64,000 nucleotides of DNA from Phytophthora colocasiae (GCA_018806915.1 JAGKQI010000064.1:186001-250000), one strand, 5' to 3'. Positions 39,941 through 51,632 are shown, numbered from the stretch's first letter. The notes: generated by a model not told the origin, from the sequence alone. Numbers and translations: made by a program.

Positions 39941-40939
39941 ATGCGCACAACGTTCCTGTGGCTTCTACTTGCGCTTGTGCTCTGCGTCTGCTCTGCAGAG
40001 GAGCCAAAGACCCCAGAACCCACGTCCAGCGCCAATGCGCGTGACAACGACCCCGTCGTCCAGGAGATCCGAGGTTTGCGCAATTCCGGGATGAAACTCA
40101 ACGACGCCAAAGACTTCAAAGGAGCTATCGAGAAGCTGCGTGGGGCTATTACACTGCTGCACAATAGGGTTTTCGGCGAAGGTCGTCACACTATTACAGA
40201 TCCAGCAGATATATCCCAAGATGCTGCACTTTACGCTCAAATTCTGAACGACTACGGCTCCGTTTTGATCCGTGCCAAGCAGTACGATGAGGCAATTGAA
40301 GTGCTGGAAGATTCGGTAGCTATGGTGGGGAAGATCTACGGAGATAGCCACCCGTCCTTGGGTTTATCGCTACGTAGTCTGGCCGACGCTTATATGGCTA
40401 AAGAGGAGTACAAATTGGCAATTAAGAAATACAAAACGCTCCGGAAACATGTCAAGAAGGGGCTTGGGGAGACCCATGAAGCTTACATTGAGGCTTCATT
40501 GAGGATTGCAGAAGGGTACAAGAAGTTGGGCAATAAGAAAAAGAGCCTCAAGGTCCTCAAGGATGCGGTGAAGGCGCAGGGAACGGAGATTAATGGTTTG
40601 ACGACGGGTATTGCCGAGCTGTACATGGAGTTATCCACGGCTCATACTGCGGTGGGTGAGATTGACGACGCGCTGAGAGCAGCCGAAACGGCCAGCGCTA
40701 TCTTCCTGCAGCGTGATGGAGAGGAGACGCTCTCGTATGCCTTTAGTTTGAATGCTCTGGCAGGTGTGAAAATGCGCCAGAAGAAGGTGGACGACGCAAT
40801 CAAGCTGCTGGAGCACGCTCACAAGATCGCTGTCAAGATTTACGGCGAGAGCGACCCGATCACTCAAGCAAGCGCCAAGACCCTGAAGGATGTGAAGGAG
40901 TACAAGTTAGACTTGCACGCACAGAAGGACGAGCTGTAG
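39941..40939 (+). CDS. ER-resident tetratricopeptide-repeat protein with C-terminal KDEL
   Basis: Encodes 332 residues. The N-terminus MRTTFLWLLLALVLCVCSAE is a clear signal peptide and the last four residues are KDEL, the ER-retrieval signal. Both point to a soluble protein of the ER lumen. Between them are about six TPR units of the kinesin-light-chain type, e.g. YAQILNDYGSVLIRAKQYDE, AIEVLEDSVAMVGKIYGDSH, and near the end IKLLEHAHKIAVKIYGESDP. TPR proteins bind partner proteins. The client is unknown, but a luminal chaperone or quality-control role is a reasonable inference. Single exon. It is divergent from the 39844 gene, with 96 bp between starts. Confidence 0.8.
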   Translation: MRTTFLWLLLALVLCVCSAEEPKTPEPTSSANARDNDPVVQEIRGLRNSGMKLNDAKDFKGAIEKLRGAITLLHNRVFGEGRHTITDPADISQDAALYAQILNDYGSVLIRAKQYDEAIEVLEDSVAMVGKIYGDSHPSLGLSLRSLADAYMAKEEYKLAIKKYKTLRKHVKKGLGETHEAYIEASLRIAEGYKKLGNKKKSLKVLKDAVKAQGTEINGLTTGIAELYMELSTAHTAVGEIDDALRAAETASAIFLQRDGEETLSYAFSLNALAGVKMRQKKVDDAIKLLEHAHKIAVKIYGESDPITQASAKTLKDVKEYKLDLHAQKDEL

Positions 40940-41487
40940 AAAGGAGGCAAGAACTGCATTAAAATCAAGCCTTTGTTTTGACACTAAAAACTCAAACAAC
41001 CGTAAAGCATGGCTTATAAAATTCAAGCAGCTAGCACATTGGCTCTCTCTTTCACGCGAATCATCACGGCGATACTTCTCTCACTCGTCTTGACTCGCTT
41101 TTTTTTTAGCAGCAAATGCTTGATGATATCAAATGACAAGCCACTTCAACCGGTGACCAATTGTTGACGCCGATAATCTCTTTCCGACTGATCGTTGCTC
41201 GGGGACTGTGACGCCAGCGTCGCTGTTTTTATATTCGAGAACGTCGAGCCACTGTTTGAACTCGTCCACGTCCCCCTCACCCTCTCGTACTGCGAGCAAG
41301 AGCGGAAACACTTCCAGGTCATCCAAAATAGTGACGGATGCTTGTAACTCTGTCAAAGGAGACAATGCCATTTGTAAAGATATAAAGCCTGCAAGTTCAT
41401 TGTAGCCCATTAATTGAGTGTACTCGGCAGCGTTGATCGTAACATTTTCAGTCTTCTCCTTGGTTCGACGAAATCCACATCACCATC

Positions 41488-41666
41488 TGTTGGAAACCGT
41501 ACCGTCTTTTGAGACGATCTGAGAAGTTGAAGACGTCTTATGAAACTTAGCTAGCAGAGTGATGGTAGAAAGGCATCGATTCCGCACTCGGCGGACCTGC
41601 CTTCAGTCCGAAATTTTCCTTTAACCAAACAAGTTGTGTGTGAGTGCATTTGATTCAACTCCGACA
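41488..41666 (+). repeat. Copia-2 left LTR
   Basis: 179 bp, TGTTGGAAACC to CTCCGACA. It begins TGTTG like Copia-1 but is otherwise a different LTR family. Confidence 0.93.
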
Positions 41667-41679
41667 GGGTTACGAGCCC
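41667..41679 (+). other. Copia-2 primer-binding site
   Basis: GGGTTACGAGCCC directly follows the left LTR. It is close to the Met-tRNA anticodon-arm complement (GGTTATGAG in Copia-1), with ACG in place of ATG, suggesting the same half-tRNA priming mode. Confidence 0.45.
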
Positions 41680-41733
41680 AAACCCAAGCTACGACCTGCG
41701 CTACACATCGGTAAACAGCACTACCACAACAAG

Positions 41734-42299
41734 ATGCCATCCTCAACCCACTCAGACGACGACAGACGCAAGAGCATCAAGGACAAGAAGTTTCACATTA
41801 ACTCGTCCGGCAACCCAGTGCATTGGGACGGAGAGAACTGGCCTTTCTACAAGAAAGCCATGACTGTGACGTTCCAGAGAGACTCGAGCAGATCGCGACC
41901 GGTAAGGTCAAGGAAGACGACCAGTGGAGTCAAGACGAGAAGGATGAGCACACCAAGAAGCAAGCCAAGATCCAGATGCTGATCATGGGCTCGCTGAAGA
42001 CCACACTCGCTCAGCAGTTGATGGACCAGAAAAATGGTACCGACATGTGGGCTGAGCTGTGCAAGATCTACGAAGGAAAGAACAACGATGCCACCAAGGC
42101 GCAGAAAGTGTACCGCTTACAAGGAGAGCTGCACCGGACTCATATGCGCACGAATGGTGACGTGCGTGCACACTTGTACACCATGTTTCGCATCAAGAAC
42201 GAACTCGACGAGCTCGGCTCGCCACTGAGCGACCTCCAGATGGTGGATATGCTGCTAAGAAGTCTCCCGACGCAAATTTGCTACAACGAACTCCAGTGA
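41734..42299 (+). pseudogene. Copia-2 Gag fragment
   Basis: The frame from the ATG at 41734 (MPSSTHSDDDRRKS) shifts near 41875 and continues to 42299. It contains NGTDMWAELCKIYEGKNNDA and LSDLQMVDMLLRSLPT, typical of the UBN2-type Copia Gag. It ends abruptly before any zinc knuckle, where the internal deletion begins. Confidence 0.7.
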
Positions 42300-42354
42300 A
42301 GAATCTTCACAACACGAGGAGTGTGATGCAGATTCAGTTCGCGAAGACAGTAAC

Positions 42355-44832
42355 GTGGACATGGTCAGTGTGGCTGAGAGTGAAGAGCTGGATGCCGAGA
42401 GAGCGACCCAGTGGAATGAGATGGTACAGAACAGTGTACTACCTACATTCGAGGATGCACCGAGTAGCACGCCAAGCAGCAAACTGGCCGATGGAGACCA
42501 ACAAGTATGGCAAGACATGTTGGAGAATAGTTCCATGCCGGACTACGACCTTGCGTTAGTTCAAACGCAGGAGGGCGAAGACGATGCCAGCACCGAGGGA
42601 CATGAGAACGAGGATGAACATCGTGAACATGACGGTGATTTTGACGATACTCGAGTGAGCATCAAGAGCGATGACGTTGATTTTGACGATGCTCAAGTCG
42701 AGAGCGATGACGATGCCGATGCGGATGCGGTCGTGAGTGAGTGACCGCGATAATTGTGAATTTGACGGTGATGATTTGCAGGCGGAGAATTCATTGAATT
42801 TGAACACGAAGATGTTGCTAGTCACGTTACAGACCTTGTTTCGGTCTCAAAAGATGTGGAGAGTGACGAGAACGGATGCGATTTCTTGTTTGACGCGAGT
42901 GATGAACATGAAGCTGAGTGGAACAGCAACCTGAGTGACGAAGTAGATGATCCTCCAAGGCAATCAACACAGAACCCAGTCCGGGATGATGTTCTTGGAT
43001 TTCCTCAGCAGATGCTAGCGGGAAAAGTACACCCTAGAGACGAAGAGGTTCGTCGCACACAAGACCGGAAGCGTACCAAGGTGAACGCACAGCAAGTGAT
43101 AGCAGCAAGACGAGCTGGACTTCGAGAGATTGCTGAGCGTGAACCGTTCGAAGATTTTGAGGTTTGTTCGGCATTCAAAGCGCTGCATGCGGATCGACGC
43201 GGCAAGGGTGGTTTACGGGCTAGTGACATCAAAATATCCAGGAACTACAGAGAAGCAATGAGATCAAAGCAAGCGAGTTTCTGGAAAGAGGCTATGGACA
43301 AGGAGATGGCCGCACTGAAGTCCAAGGATGTGCTGAAGCAAATTCCAAGATCGGATATGCCGGCAGGACAGCATGCCATCAAGACTATGTGGGGTTTCGA
43401 CGTGAAGACTGATCACCTAGGCTACATTGTGACCTTCAAAGCGCGAGTCGTGGCTCGAGGTGATAAGCAGCGTTTCGGAATTGATTTCACAGACACATTC
43501 TCGCCGGTCGCACGCATGGCGACATTCAGAATGTTTGTTGCAGTGTGCATTCTACTGAACCTGGTGATCTACCAGGGATATATAAACATAGCCTATCTCG
43601 ATGCTGCGCTAGGCATTAAGCAGTATCTGGAGAAGGTCGAAGGCTATCCGTGCGAGGATGGCGAGATGATTTACATCATCAACAAAGCACTATACGGGCT
43701 ACGGCAGTCCGGGAGAGAGTGGACTTCAGAAGTGAATAACTGGTTCGTGAACTACGGGTTCAAGCAGTGCAAGACTGAGCCATGTCTGTACTTCTACGAT
43801 AAAGACGGCGAGTTCGCCATTGTTCTTCTCTATGTCGACGACATTTTGTGTGCAACGAACAACGAGGAGTTCAAAAAGAAGATGTTCGAGAAACTCGACA
43901 TAGACTATGGTCTCAAGGATCAAGGTCTACTCAACACTTACTTGGGAGTCCAGGTGGAGCAGAACGAAGATTCTATTAAGATACACCCGACCAAGTACTG
44001 CGAGGAGGTCATTGAGCGGTTCAACTTTACTGACGCTCATCCCAGTAGAATTCCAATGGAGACAAACATGCGTTTGACGGTGAAAGACACCGACACAGAT
44101 CAACGGAAGCAGGTGGCTGCAAATGGCAAGGCGTTTCCATATCGTGAGCTGGTCGAATCTTTGATGTACTTGACAACCTGCACGAGACCGGATATCGCGT
44201 TTGTGGTTGGTCAGCTCAGTCGCTACGTACAGAATCCTACACAGCAGCATATCGGTGCAGCCAAGAGAGTACTGCGGTACCTCATTGGGACCAAGACGCT
44301 AGGAATTGTGTACTCCAGGGAGAAGAGTGGAAAGCAGAATCCGGAGCTGGTTGTGGATGGATATTGTGACTCTGACTGGGGAAATGACCCGGACACACGC
44401 AAAAGCATCACGGGCTTTGTGCATTGCATGGCAGGCGGTGCCATTTCGTGGGCATCTAGACGTCAGAGTATTGTAGCTCAATCTACCGCAGAGGCGGAGT
44501 ACGTTGCAGCATGCGAGGCATGCATGGACGCCCAAGGGCTTCGCAATGTACTGATTGAGGTGTTTCCTGAGTTGGAAACTAAGTTCCGCATGGACATTGA
44601 CAACCAAGCGGCATTCGTCATGGCGACGAACCCAACTTACAGTCGCAGAACGCGACACATCGAGTTACGTTGGCACTTCGTGAGAGGCCAAGTGGCTAAG
44701 AGAACCATGGATTTGTGGAAGGTCAAGACCGAAGTCAATCCTTCCGACATCATGACGAAGCCCCTGGCCAGCGACAGACTCGAGACTTTATGTGCGATGG
44801 TCGGTTTGTCGAAGAAGCATCTTCCTCAGTAA
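42355..44832 (+). pseudogene. Copia-2 reverse transcriptase-RNase H region, integrase missing
   Basis: After an acidic linker (42355-42744) a long frame (42856-44832) encodes the RVT_2 reverse transcriptase and RNase H. HAIKTMWGFDVKTDHLGYIV and GIDFTDTFSPVARMATFRMF open the domain. LLYVDDILCATNNEEF carries the YVDD catalytic pair. ALYGLRQSGREW, then SITGFVHCMAGGAISWASRR and STAEAEYVAACEA (RNase H), follow. No integrase zinc finger or DDE core precedes it. The RT frame itself is long and unbroken. Confidence 0.85.
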
Positions 44833-44843
44833 CGATTTACTTC

Positions 44844-44854
44844 GGAGGAGGGCG
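44844..44854 (+). other. Copia-2 polypurine tract
   Basis: ggaggagggcg immediately precedes the right LTR. Confidence 0.65.
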
Positions 44855-45033
44855 TGTTGGAAACCGTACCGTCTTTTGAGACGATCTGAGAAGTTGAAGA
44901 CGTCTTATGAAACTTAGCTAGCAGAGTGATGGTAGAAAGGCATCGATTCCGCACTCGGCGGACCTGCCTTCAGTCCGAAATTTTCCTTTAACCAAACAAG
45001 TTGTGTGTGAGTGCATTTGATTCAACTCCGACA
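44855..45033 (+). repeat. Copia-2 right LTR
   Basis: 179 bp, same length and apparently the same sequence as 41488-41666. Confidence 0.93.
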
Positions 45034-45525
45034 CCATCAATAGCTTTCGACAGTCCAAAACCTCGCGTTTGACTTAATATTACCGCGAGGTGATACGGCA
45101 ACGCATAATGTCTACAGTACAACTGAGGCTGCAAGGTGTACAACATGTGCTTAAAGCCCTCCGCGAGGACTTGGATTTATGCAATACTTCAAAGAGATCA
45201 TATCTACCACATGGATATCAACCTTACTTCCTGGAGTAACTTGTATCCCTGCAGGTAACAACTCCAATCCACAGTTCACTCCACATTTTGTTCGCCGAAG
45301 AACACTTGAAATTATTATCCCAAGAATCTGCCAAGTTCAAGCATTCAAAGGATAAATCGACTCACCTCATGAATATATACGAGCAGTGGTACTGTACACG
45401 AAGGGGTCAATGCAGAATAGCATGCTACGGAACCAAATACGAAACTAATCCCGGGCGTTAGAAGGGCAATCTCAATCTCTTCATGCGTCAAATCAGTCAC
45501 CTACATGTACAATGGAGACAGCTGT

Positions 45526-45764
45526 TGTCATGGGTTTCCCCACAACCCACACCAATTCGCCATTCAAGCAGATGTAGATGGTTTCGGGATCTGCTTGACG
45601 TTGCAGTTGCTGTTGAGGCGTAGGCAGAAGCTTTCCTGTCTTTAAAATTTTAATTCATTCTTGCTTTTACCAGCTACAACTCAAGCTACGACTTCGGCTA
45701 CAACTCAAGCTACGACTTCGGCTACAACTCAAGCGGTGCTTGCAAGTCTCACAACTTCGTGACA
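45526..45764 (+). repeat. Gypsy left LTR (239 bp)
   Basis: TGTCATGGG to CTTCGTGACA. Near 45670-45735 it carries about two and a half copies of a 24-bp unit, ctacaactcaagctacgact plus tcgg, where the right LTR has one partial copy. Confidence 0.9.
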
Positions 45765-46865
45765 GTTTTAAAACTATTGAAGCGATACTCGGCAAATTCG
45801 AATGCATGGTTACACGCAATCGAAGCCCCAACCCACGTCCCCGGCAACAGCGTCGCCGGATGCGAGAGGAGGACACCACGGCGGCTGCAGACGCACCGAC
45901 CGAAGCGGCCCCACCTCAAGACCCCACCTCAGGTGGAACACCAGCAAGTCCAGACACGCAGCAATCGGCTGGCGCGCCGGATGGTGTTGCGATGCTGCAG
46001 CAAATGTTCCAGCCCTTCCTGACGAGCACCCAACAACAGCAGCAGTTTCTGAGCCAAGTTATTACGCAGCAAGCGCAGGCTCAGCAGCAAATGCTTCAGC
46101 AGCAGGTTTAATGCAGCGTTCGCAGAAGAAGAAGGGCAACCCACCATCATTCAACGGACGGACAACGGATGACCTAGAGTTATGGATTTTCAGTACCGAA
46201 CAGTACTATGCAGACTGCCAATTTGACATGGATGGTAACACGTCCGTGTTTGTCGACATGATCTTTGCGAACCTTGGCCCCACGGCCAAAACCTGGTTTC
46301 GCGACTTTAATATGTCGCTCGGAAACCAACCAGCAACCTGGGCGTTTTTCAAGGCCAAAATCCGTGAACGATTTCGCGATAGTGACTTTGAGCACAAAGT
46401 GCTGTCTAAACTGCACCAGCTGCGACGTACGGGCTCTCAACAGGATATACGACGCGATTCCTGCACTTACTGTCGCAGTTAGATCAAGACGTCCCCGAAT
46501 TCGTGAAGCGGTGGTATTACCAGCAATACTTGCCAGAAGATGTCAGTAGCTTCATCTCGCAACATGTGCCCAAAACGATGCAGGACGTGATCGAGTTGGC
46601 CCACCGTTACGCTGACTCCCGTCCAACCAAACACGCGGCGGCAGGATTTGGCAATCGTAAGAACGAAGCCAAGTCGGTGTACGCTAACGGTGGTCCCAGT
46701 GGCAATACGAAGGCCTCGGGGACTGCAGGTCAACCCAGTGAAGCGAAACAGGCGTCCCCTAACGCCTCTGGTCGAGTTTGTGACTATTGCTCCAAGGCTG
46801 ATCACACACGCGCAGTCTGCCGCAAGCTCAAGGCGGACGAGCGGGCCAACCAACAAAAAAACTAG
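45740..46865 (+). pseudogene. Gypsy gag region, frameshifted
   Basis: Pieces in different frames make up a retrotransposon Gag: a Gln-rich stretch (46030-46110), then NPPSFNGRTTDDLELWIFST and TWAFFKAKIRERFRDSDFEH, then a second piece from 46503. The latter ends in a canonical CCHC knuckle, CDYCSKADHTRAVC (C-x2-C-x4-H-x4-C). At least one frame change lies near 46440-46500. Confidence 0.75.
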
Positions 46866-46873
46866 ACGGCTCG

Positions 46874-49800
46874 GTGGGGTGGCAGCCCACTGAGCCAACA
46901 ACAGTACTCGAAGATGGCAGTATTTCGTCTACTGTGGCCGCGTCGAAGCGACTTTGCTATCATTCAGGTGATGTCACGTCGCTTTCGAGAAATCTCTACT
47001 GCTATTTGACTCAATTGGGGCGCATTCAAGACGCTTCGGTTGAGATGTTCATCGACTACGGTGCATCTTTCAATGCGATAGCACCACACGTGGCTCATCG
47101 CTTGGGTTTAACAGTGACCTCGCATAGTAAACCCCTTCGTATCACTATCGGTAACAACCAGCGGATAGCAATTCCTCGTAGAACTGTTAGTTTTACGTTA
47201 GAGATGGATGGATTTGCCCTGTACACGACGGACGCTTTCGTAATGGAGATTACTGAAGGTAAACATGTCCTTCTAGGCATGCCTGGGCTTGTAGACGTCA
47301 ACCCTGACATCGATTGGAAGTCGCGGGCAGTCAGTTGTCGTGGTACTACTGCAGCGCTTTCGTTCACGCAGTGTGTGCGAGCCGCCCCAGCTTGTTGCGT
47401 TGGTGGCCGGCGCCGTGGAATGATATCTCGATCTGATGGACGTTCCAGTCACGAGGACACACTACGATACTTCGCAGCACACGCCTATGAGGCGGAACAT
47501 AGTGAAACAAAGGTGGTCACTACTAGGCAATTCCGGAAGATGAAGAGCGCCGAGGGCGATTTCTGCTTTATGGTTCAACTAGAGCAGCCATCGAAAAAGG
47601 CTAAACGACAAGCTGCTAGCGATTGGGACAATATTAAGGGCACGTGGCGGAGGCTGTACTACTCAAGTACAAGGATAAGGTGTTTCGTGCACAACTTCCA
47701 AGTGTTCCGCCCACTCGCTCAACGGATATCGAGGCAGAGATCGAACTTGTGGATGATAACCCTATCGTGCGCAAGCAATTCCGACTTAGCAATGACATGA
47801 AGGCAGCCATACGTGAATAGACTAATGAAATGCTCAAGGCGGGTATCATTCGTCCTTCGGCATCAGCATTTTCATCCCCGACGTTTTGTGTGCGCAAGGC
47901 TGTTGGCTGGAGAATCGTGCATGATTTTCGTGCGATTAATGCTAAACTGCGCATTCCTGCAATTCCCGTGCCTCGAAAGGAGGATATATACGACGCGATA
48001 TCAAGCTCCTACTGGTTTTCGGCACTGGACCTGTTGTGTGTGTTTTTTTTTCAAGTCAGGCTTCGAGAGAAATATATACCCTACACAGCGTTCTCAACGC
48101 CCGACGGCCTCTTTGAATATCTTGTGGCACCGATGGGTCTGGCGAGCAGTCCGGCCGCTTTCAACCGGCTTATCCAGACCATCTTCAGTGATCAATCCAA
48201 GTTCTGTCGCGCTTACTTCGATGACTTTTTCGTTTTTACGAAGAGTGACGATATCGCCGAACACCTGGGTGCGCTGGATAAGGTGTTAAAACGTTGCGCC
48301 GAGGAGGAACTTTACGTGAAACTGGCCAAATGTACATTTTGCTCGGACGATTTCTACGGCCGGGACGGTGTCCGCATGGACCCGGACAAGATACGCATCA
48401 TTCGCGAATGGCCTGTCCCCGGTACGAAGAAGCAAATCCAGTCCTTCCTCGGGACCTGCGTGTACGTTTCGAAATTCTGCAAGGACTTCGCAGAACTGTC
48501 GGCTCCACTCACAGAAGCAACACGAGGGAAATCGTCTCACGAGAAAGTTATTTTGTCTCCAGAACAGCTCCAGTGCTTTTACAAGCTGAAGAAGGTTTTG
48601 ACTTCACCGCCTGTTCTGAGCATCCCGATTTTTCACGCGACTTTCAGGTCCGCATGGCCGCCAGTGATTTCGCTGCCGGTGGCTACTTGTTTCAAGTCGA
48701 CGGTGAGGGCAATGAACGCGTTATCGCATTTGGCGGTCAAAAGATGACGTCGGCGGAGCTCATGTACCCGACCAGAGAAAAGGAACTCTTAGCGGCATTA
48801 CACACCATGAGGACGTGGAGAGTCTATCTACTAGACCGACCGTTCTACATTTATACGGACCACAAGACGTTGCAGAGTATTCTCGAACAGAAGACATGCT
48901 CGCAGAGGCTCGCACGATGGTTGAACGAGTTGGGCATGTATCGGCCAATTTTTCGCTGGATCCTTGGAGATACTAACGTGATCGCTGATATGGTCTCACG
49001 AAACCCGTCATTCCATCCGGCAGAATCGGCTCACTACGTGTCCCTGGTAGATTTATTACGGCAGCTGACGGCTCCTCAAGTACACCTTGATAGTGATGAG
49101 GTTCGGCTTCGACACATGCGTGGTCATCCTACAATACTTCAGCAATGAGTCAATTTGTACACGGAAGACGACGTCTTTGGCGTCTTGTACAAGTTTCTTC
49201 GCGAAAGTACGACCTCAACTGTTTCCCCGCCAGTGCAGCTTAACCGAACGCTTCGAGCCAACATCCAGCATTTTTTCGTCGAGGACAAGGTCCTGTATTT
49301 CCAGCCTGATGCTGAGTCCCCTCGTCGAGTATGCGTGCCGAGCGATCCGGATCTGAGCAATAGTATCTTGTTCGAAAAGCACAACGTGGCTACAAGTGGA
49401 CACCTGGGCTGTTTGAAGACTCTGTTGGCTGTTCAAGAGCAGTTCTACTGGCTACACATGGAGCGAAGTGTCAAACGTTATGTCCGTTTCTGCGAAATGT
49501 GCCGGCGCGTAAAAGCCTCTCACCGCAAGCCAGCGGGATGGCTTCACCCGCTGCAAATTCCTCGTAATCGGTGGTCAGATATTTCTATGGACTTTGTTAC
49601 TGGCCTTCCCAAAGCTCGCCGATCGAAGTGTGACGCCGTCATGGTTATCGTAGACCGACTTACCAAGCGAGCCCACTTCATCCCCACCACCACAACCTGC
49701 ACAGCCCAAGAAGCAGCTCGACTGTTTCGTTACAAATTGCAGAAGCGCTACGGGTTACCGGTCAGTATAGTTTCCGATCGCGATACCAAATTCACGTCCA

Positions 49801-50753
49801 AGTTCTGGTCCCAACTCATGGAGTTTCAGCAGACCCAGTTACGCTTGAGTTCTGCCTTTTGCCCCGAGACTGACGGGCAGACTGAGAAGACCAACCATTT
49901 TGTTTCTGACTATCTACGCGCATTTGTGGGTCCTCGACACGACAACTGGGACGACTTACTTTCTCTAGCCGAATTTGCGTACAATGCACGTGTCCATTCC
50001 AGCACGGGCATGTCGGCTTTTGTTGCCGATCTCGGGTATAACCCACGTTCCGTCGCTGATCTGGCCATTCCTCCAACCACGGGGCATTCGCGAGCGGCGC
50101 TGGAATTTGTACAACACCAGCAAGTTGTTTTACAACAGTGCAAGGACGCACATGAGCAGGCCCAGGCGTCGATGAAGTACTTCCATGACCGCAACCGGCC
50201 CAACTACAACTTTGTTCCTGGTGATCAAGTACTTCGCGATACTACTCATCTTGATTTACCCCATCTCGGCGTCTTTAGCAAACGAAAGCTGGCTCCTCGG
50301 TACATTGGTCCGTATCCGGTTTTGAAGCTCACTACGCCCTCCACGTACAAGATCCAGTTACCGCCAGGTATTCGACTGCATGATGAATTCCATGTATCCT
50401 ACGTGCGCCCATTCCAGTTTGATGACAACCCGCAGCGCCTTAACGACGTTCCACGTCTACTGACTCGCGATGGCCATGAAGGTCTCCAAGTCCAGCGAAT
50501 TCTTCAGCACCGAATTTCGCGAGGTGCCGTTCAGTACAAGGTTCGACGGTACGGGCGTGATAATCGCGATAGCTGGGAACCCGAGACAGAATTATCGCAA
50601 GCTGCCGGGCTCATTGAGAATTTTTTTACAAGCTCGGCGATCCACGTCGCGACAAGTGCGTTTGCGTTGCTAAAATCCCCAAGCTTGTTTCGAAGGAGGG
50701 ACTGTCATGGGTTTCCCACAACCCACACCAATTCGCCATTCAAGCAGATGTAG
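46874..50753 (+). pseudogene. Gypsy pol region with chromodomain, broken
   Basis: A protease-like segment has MFIDYGASFNAIAP, with DYGA where retropepsins need D-[ST]-G. The reverse transcriptase (47830 on) has FRAINAKLRIPAIPVPRKED and the YFDDFFVF catalytic box. RNase H (to 49148) has REKELLAALHTMRTWRVYLL. The integrase frame (49155-50753) shows an HHCC finger (HLGC...CEMCRR), a DDE core (DISMDFVTGLPKARRSKCD, SDRDTKFTSKFW, PETDGQTEKTN) and a chromodomain (GLQVQRILQHRISRG, then RDSWEPETEL). Stops or frame changes lie near 47818, 48650 and 49147. Confidence 0.85.
50691..50702 (+). other. Gypsy polypurine tract
   Basis: gaaggagggac immediately precedes the right LTR. Confidence 0.6.
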
Positions 50754-50902
50754 ATGGTTTCAGGATCTGCTTGACGTTGCAGTTGCTGTTGAGGCGTAGG
50801 CAGAAGCTTTTCTGTCTTTAAAACTTTAATTCATTCTTGCTTTTAAGCTACGACTTCGGCTACACATAAAGCGGTGCTTGCAAGTCTCACAACTTCGTGA
50901 CA
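50703..50902 (+). repeat. Gypsy right LTR (200 bp)
   Basis: Same ends as the left LTR but 39 bp shorter, mainly through fewer 24-bp tandem units, plus several point differences. Confidence 0.9.
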
Positions 50903-50971
50903 GCTGTCCCCCCAGTTACCCCCCCCCCGCCCCGCCCGCTCCTAAGCGCTTTTTGGCCCCTTTGCAACCCC

Positions 50972-51632
50972 TGTTCAGTCCTTAACGGTACGTGGTTAAC
51001 TGTGTATCTACACTCAAAAATGGACCGTATCCACCCCAGAAAGTGGACGGTCTACTGTTTGGGCTCCTACAGGTCCTCGTGCGTTGGAATGGATGACTCC
51101 CCCTGCATGGGCGACATGGCGGCTTTGGGTGCAGCACACCCGCTGCTTCTTCCTCTTCGCTAGTCTGGTGGTCTTGTTAGCTCTTCGTCAGGCCACTAAC
51201 CCCTCCTCCGAGCAGCAGCCGTGGTCCGGGGCCACGTCAGTTCCGGCCAGTACACCTGTTGTCTGCGTTCTTCGTATTCTGCTGCGCCTTGTGCCGACCT
51301 CCTTGATCTCCTTTCCTTGACGAAGAGTCTTCCGCGTCGTTCCCCCCTCGGAAGCCCGCGCCCCGCCGTCGAAGCCTCTCCCGGCGTGATGCCGTAGTCA
51401 TCTGGCCCCTGGAAGTCGTCGGCTGAGCACTGAGCTCCCGTGGTTTGTCCGCGCCCGTAACCGAGCTGTGCCCTGCCAGGTTCTCGGCCCGGAGACCGTT
51501 GGCCTCTACGTCCTTGTCCAAATTAGAGCAGGGAGCGCCGGCGTCTTCCGCCTTAGCGCCCCCGAGAACGACGCAGCTGCGCCGTTCCCCGGGAGGGCGT
51601 CACCCCAGCCCGACCAGGAGCAGTCCTTAACA
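50972..51632. repeat. possible solo or truncated LTR (661 bp, GC-rich)
   Basis: Begins TGTTCAGTCCTTAAC and ends CAGTCCTTAACA, so the ends are TG...CA with the same CAGTCCTTAAC at both. It is GC-rich and has a long minus-strand frame with no known motif (51237-51521). No target duplication is seen. An LTR remnant is the best reading; an unrelated repeat is possible. Confidence 0.35.

Larger units (their letters stand above)
41488..45033 (+). mobile_element. Copia-2, internally deleted Ty1/Copia element
   Basis: A 3546-bp element with 179-bp LTRs (41488-41666 and 44855-45033) and the 5-bp target duplication CCATC (41483-41487 and 45034-45038). Inside are a Gag segment and a reverse transcriptase-RNase H frame. 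The zinc knuckle, protease and integrase are missing, so it could move only with help from a relative. The LTR sequences look near-identical, implying fairly recent insertion. Confidence 0.93.
41129..45502 (-). pseudogene. decayed host gene interrupted by Copia-2
   Basis: Minus-strand coding remnants flank Copia-2. To the right, exon-like pieces read DLTHEEIEIALLTPGISFVF (from about 45500), RRTKCGVNCGLELLPAGIQV and ALPYHLAVILSQTRGFGLSK. The last piece continues across the CCATC target site into sequence left of the element. There a 1-nt frame change precedes TINAAEYTQLMGYNELAGFI and LTELQASVTILDDLEVFPLL, which end at TGA at 41129. So the gene had several exons and has both a frameshift and a transposon insertion. 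The Gypsy element sits just upstream of the first visible exon. I do not recognise the family. Confidence 0.55.
45526..50902 (+). mobile_element. Ty3/Gypsy chromovirus-type retrotransposon
   Basis: A 5377-bp element flanked by LTRs (45526-45764 and 50703-50902) and the target duplication GCTGT (45521-45525 and 50903-50907). The order is Gag, zinc knuckle, protease, reverse transcriptase, RNase H, integrase and a C-terminal chromodomain, i.e. Gypsy chromovirus order. The LTRs differ by substitutions and by the number of an internal tandem repeat, so the insertion is older than either Copia element. Frame breaks and stops occur in gag and pol. Confidence 0.93.
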
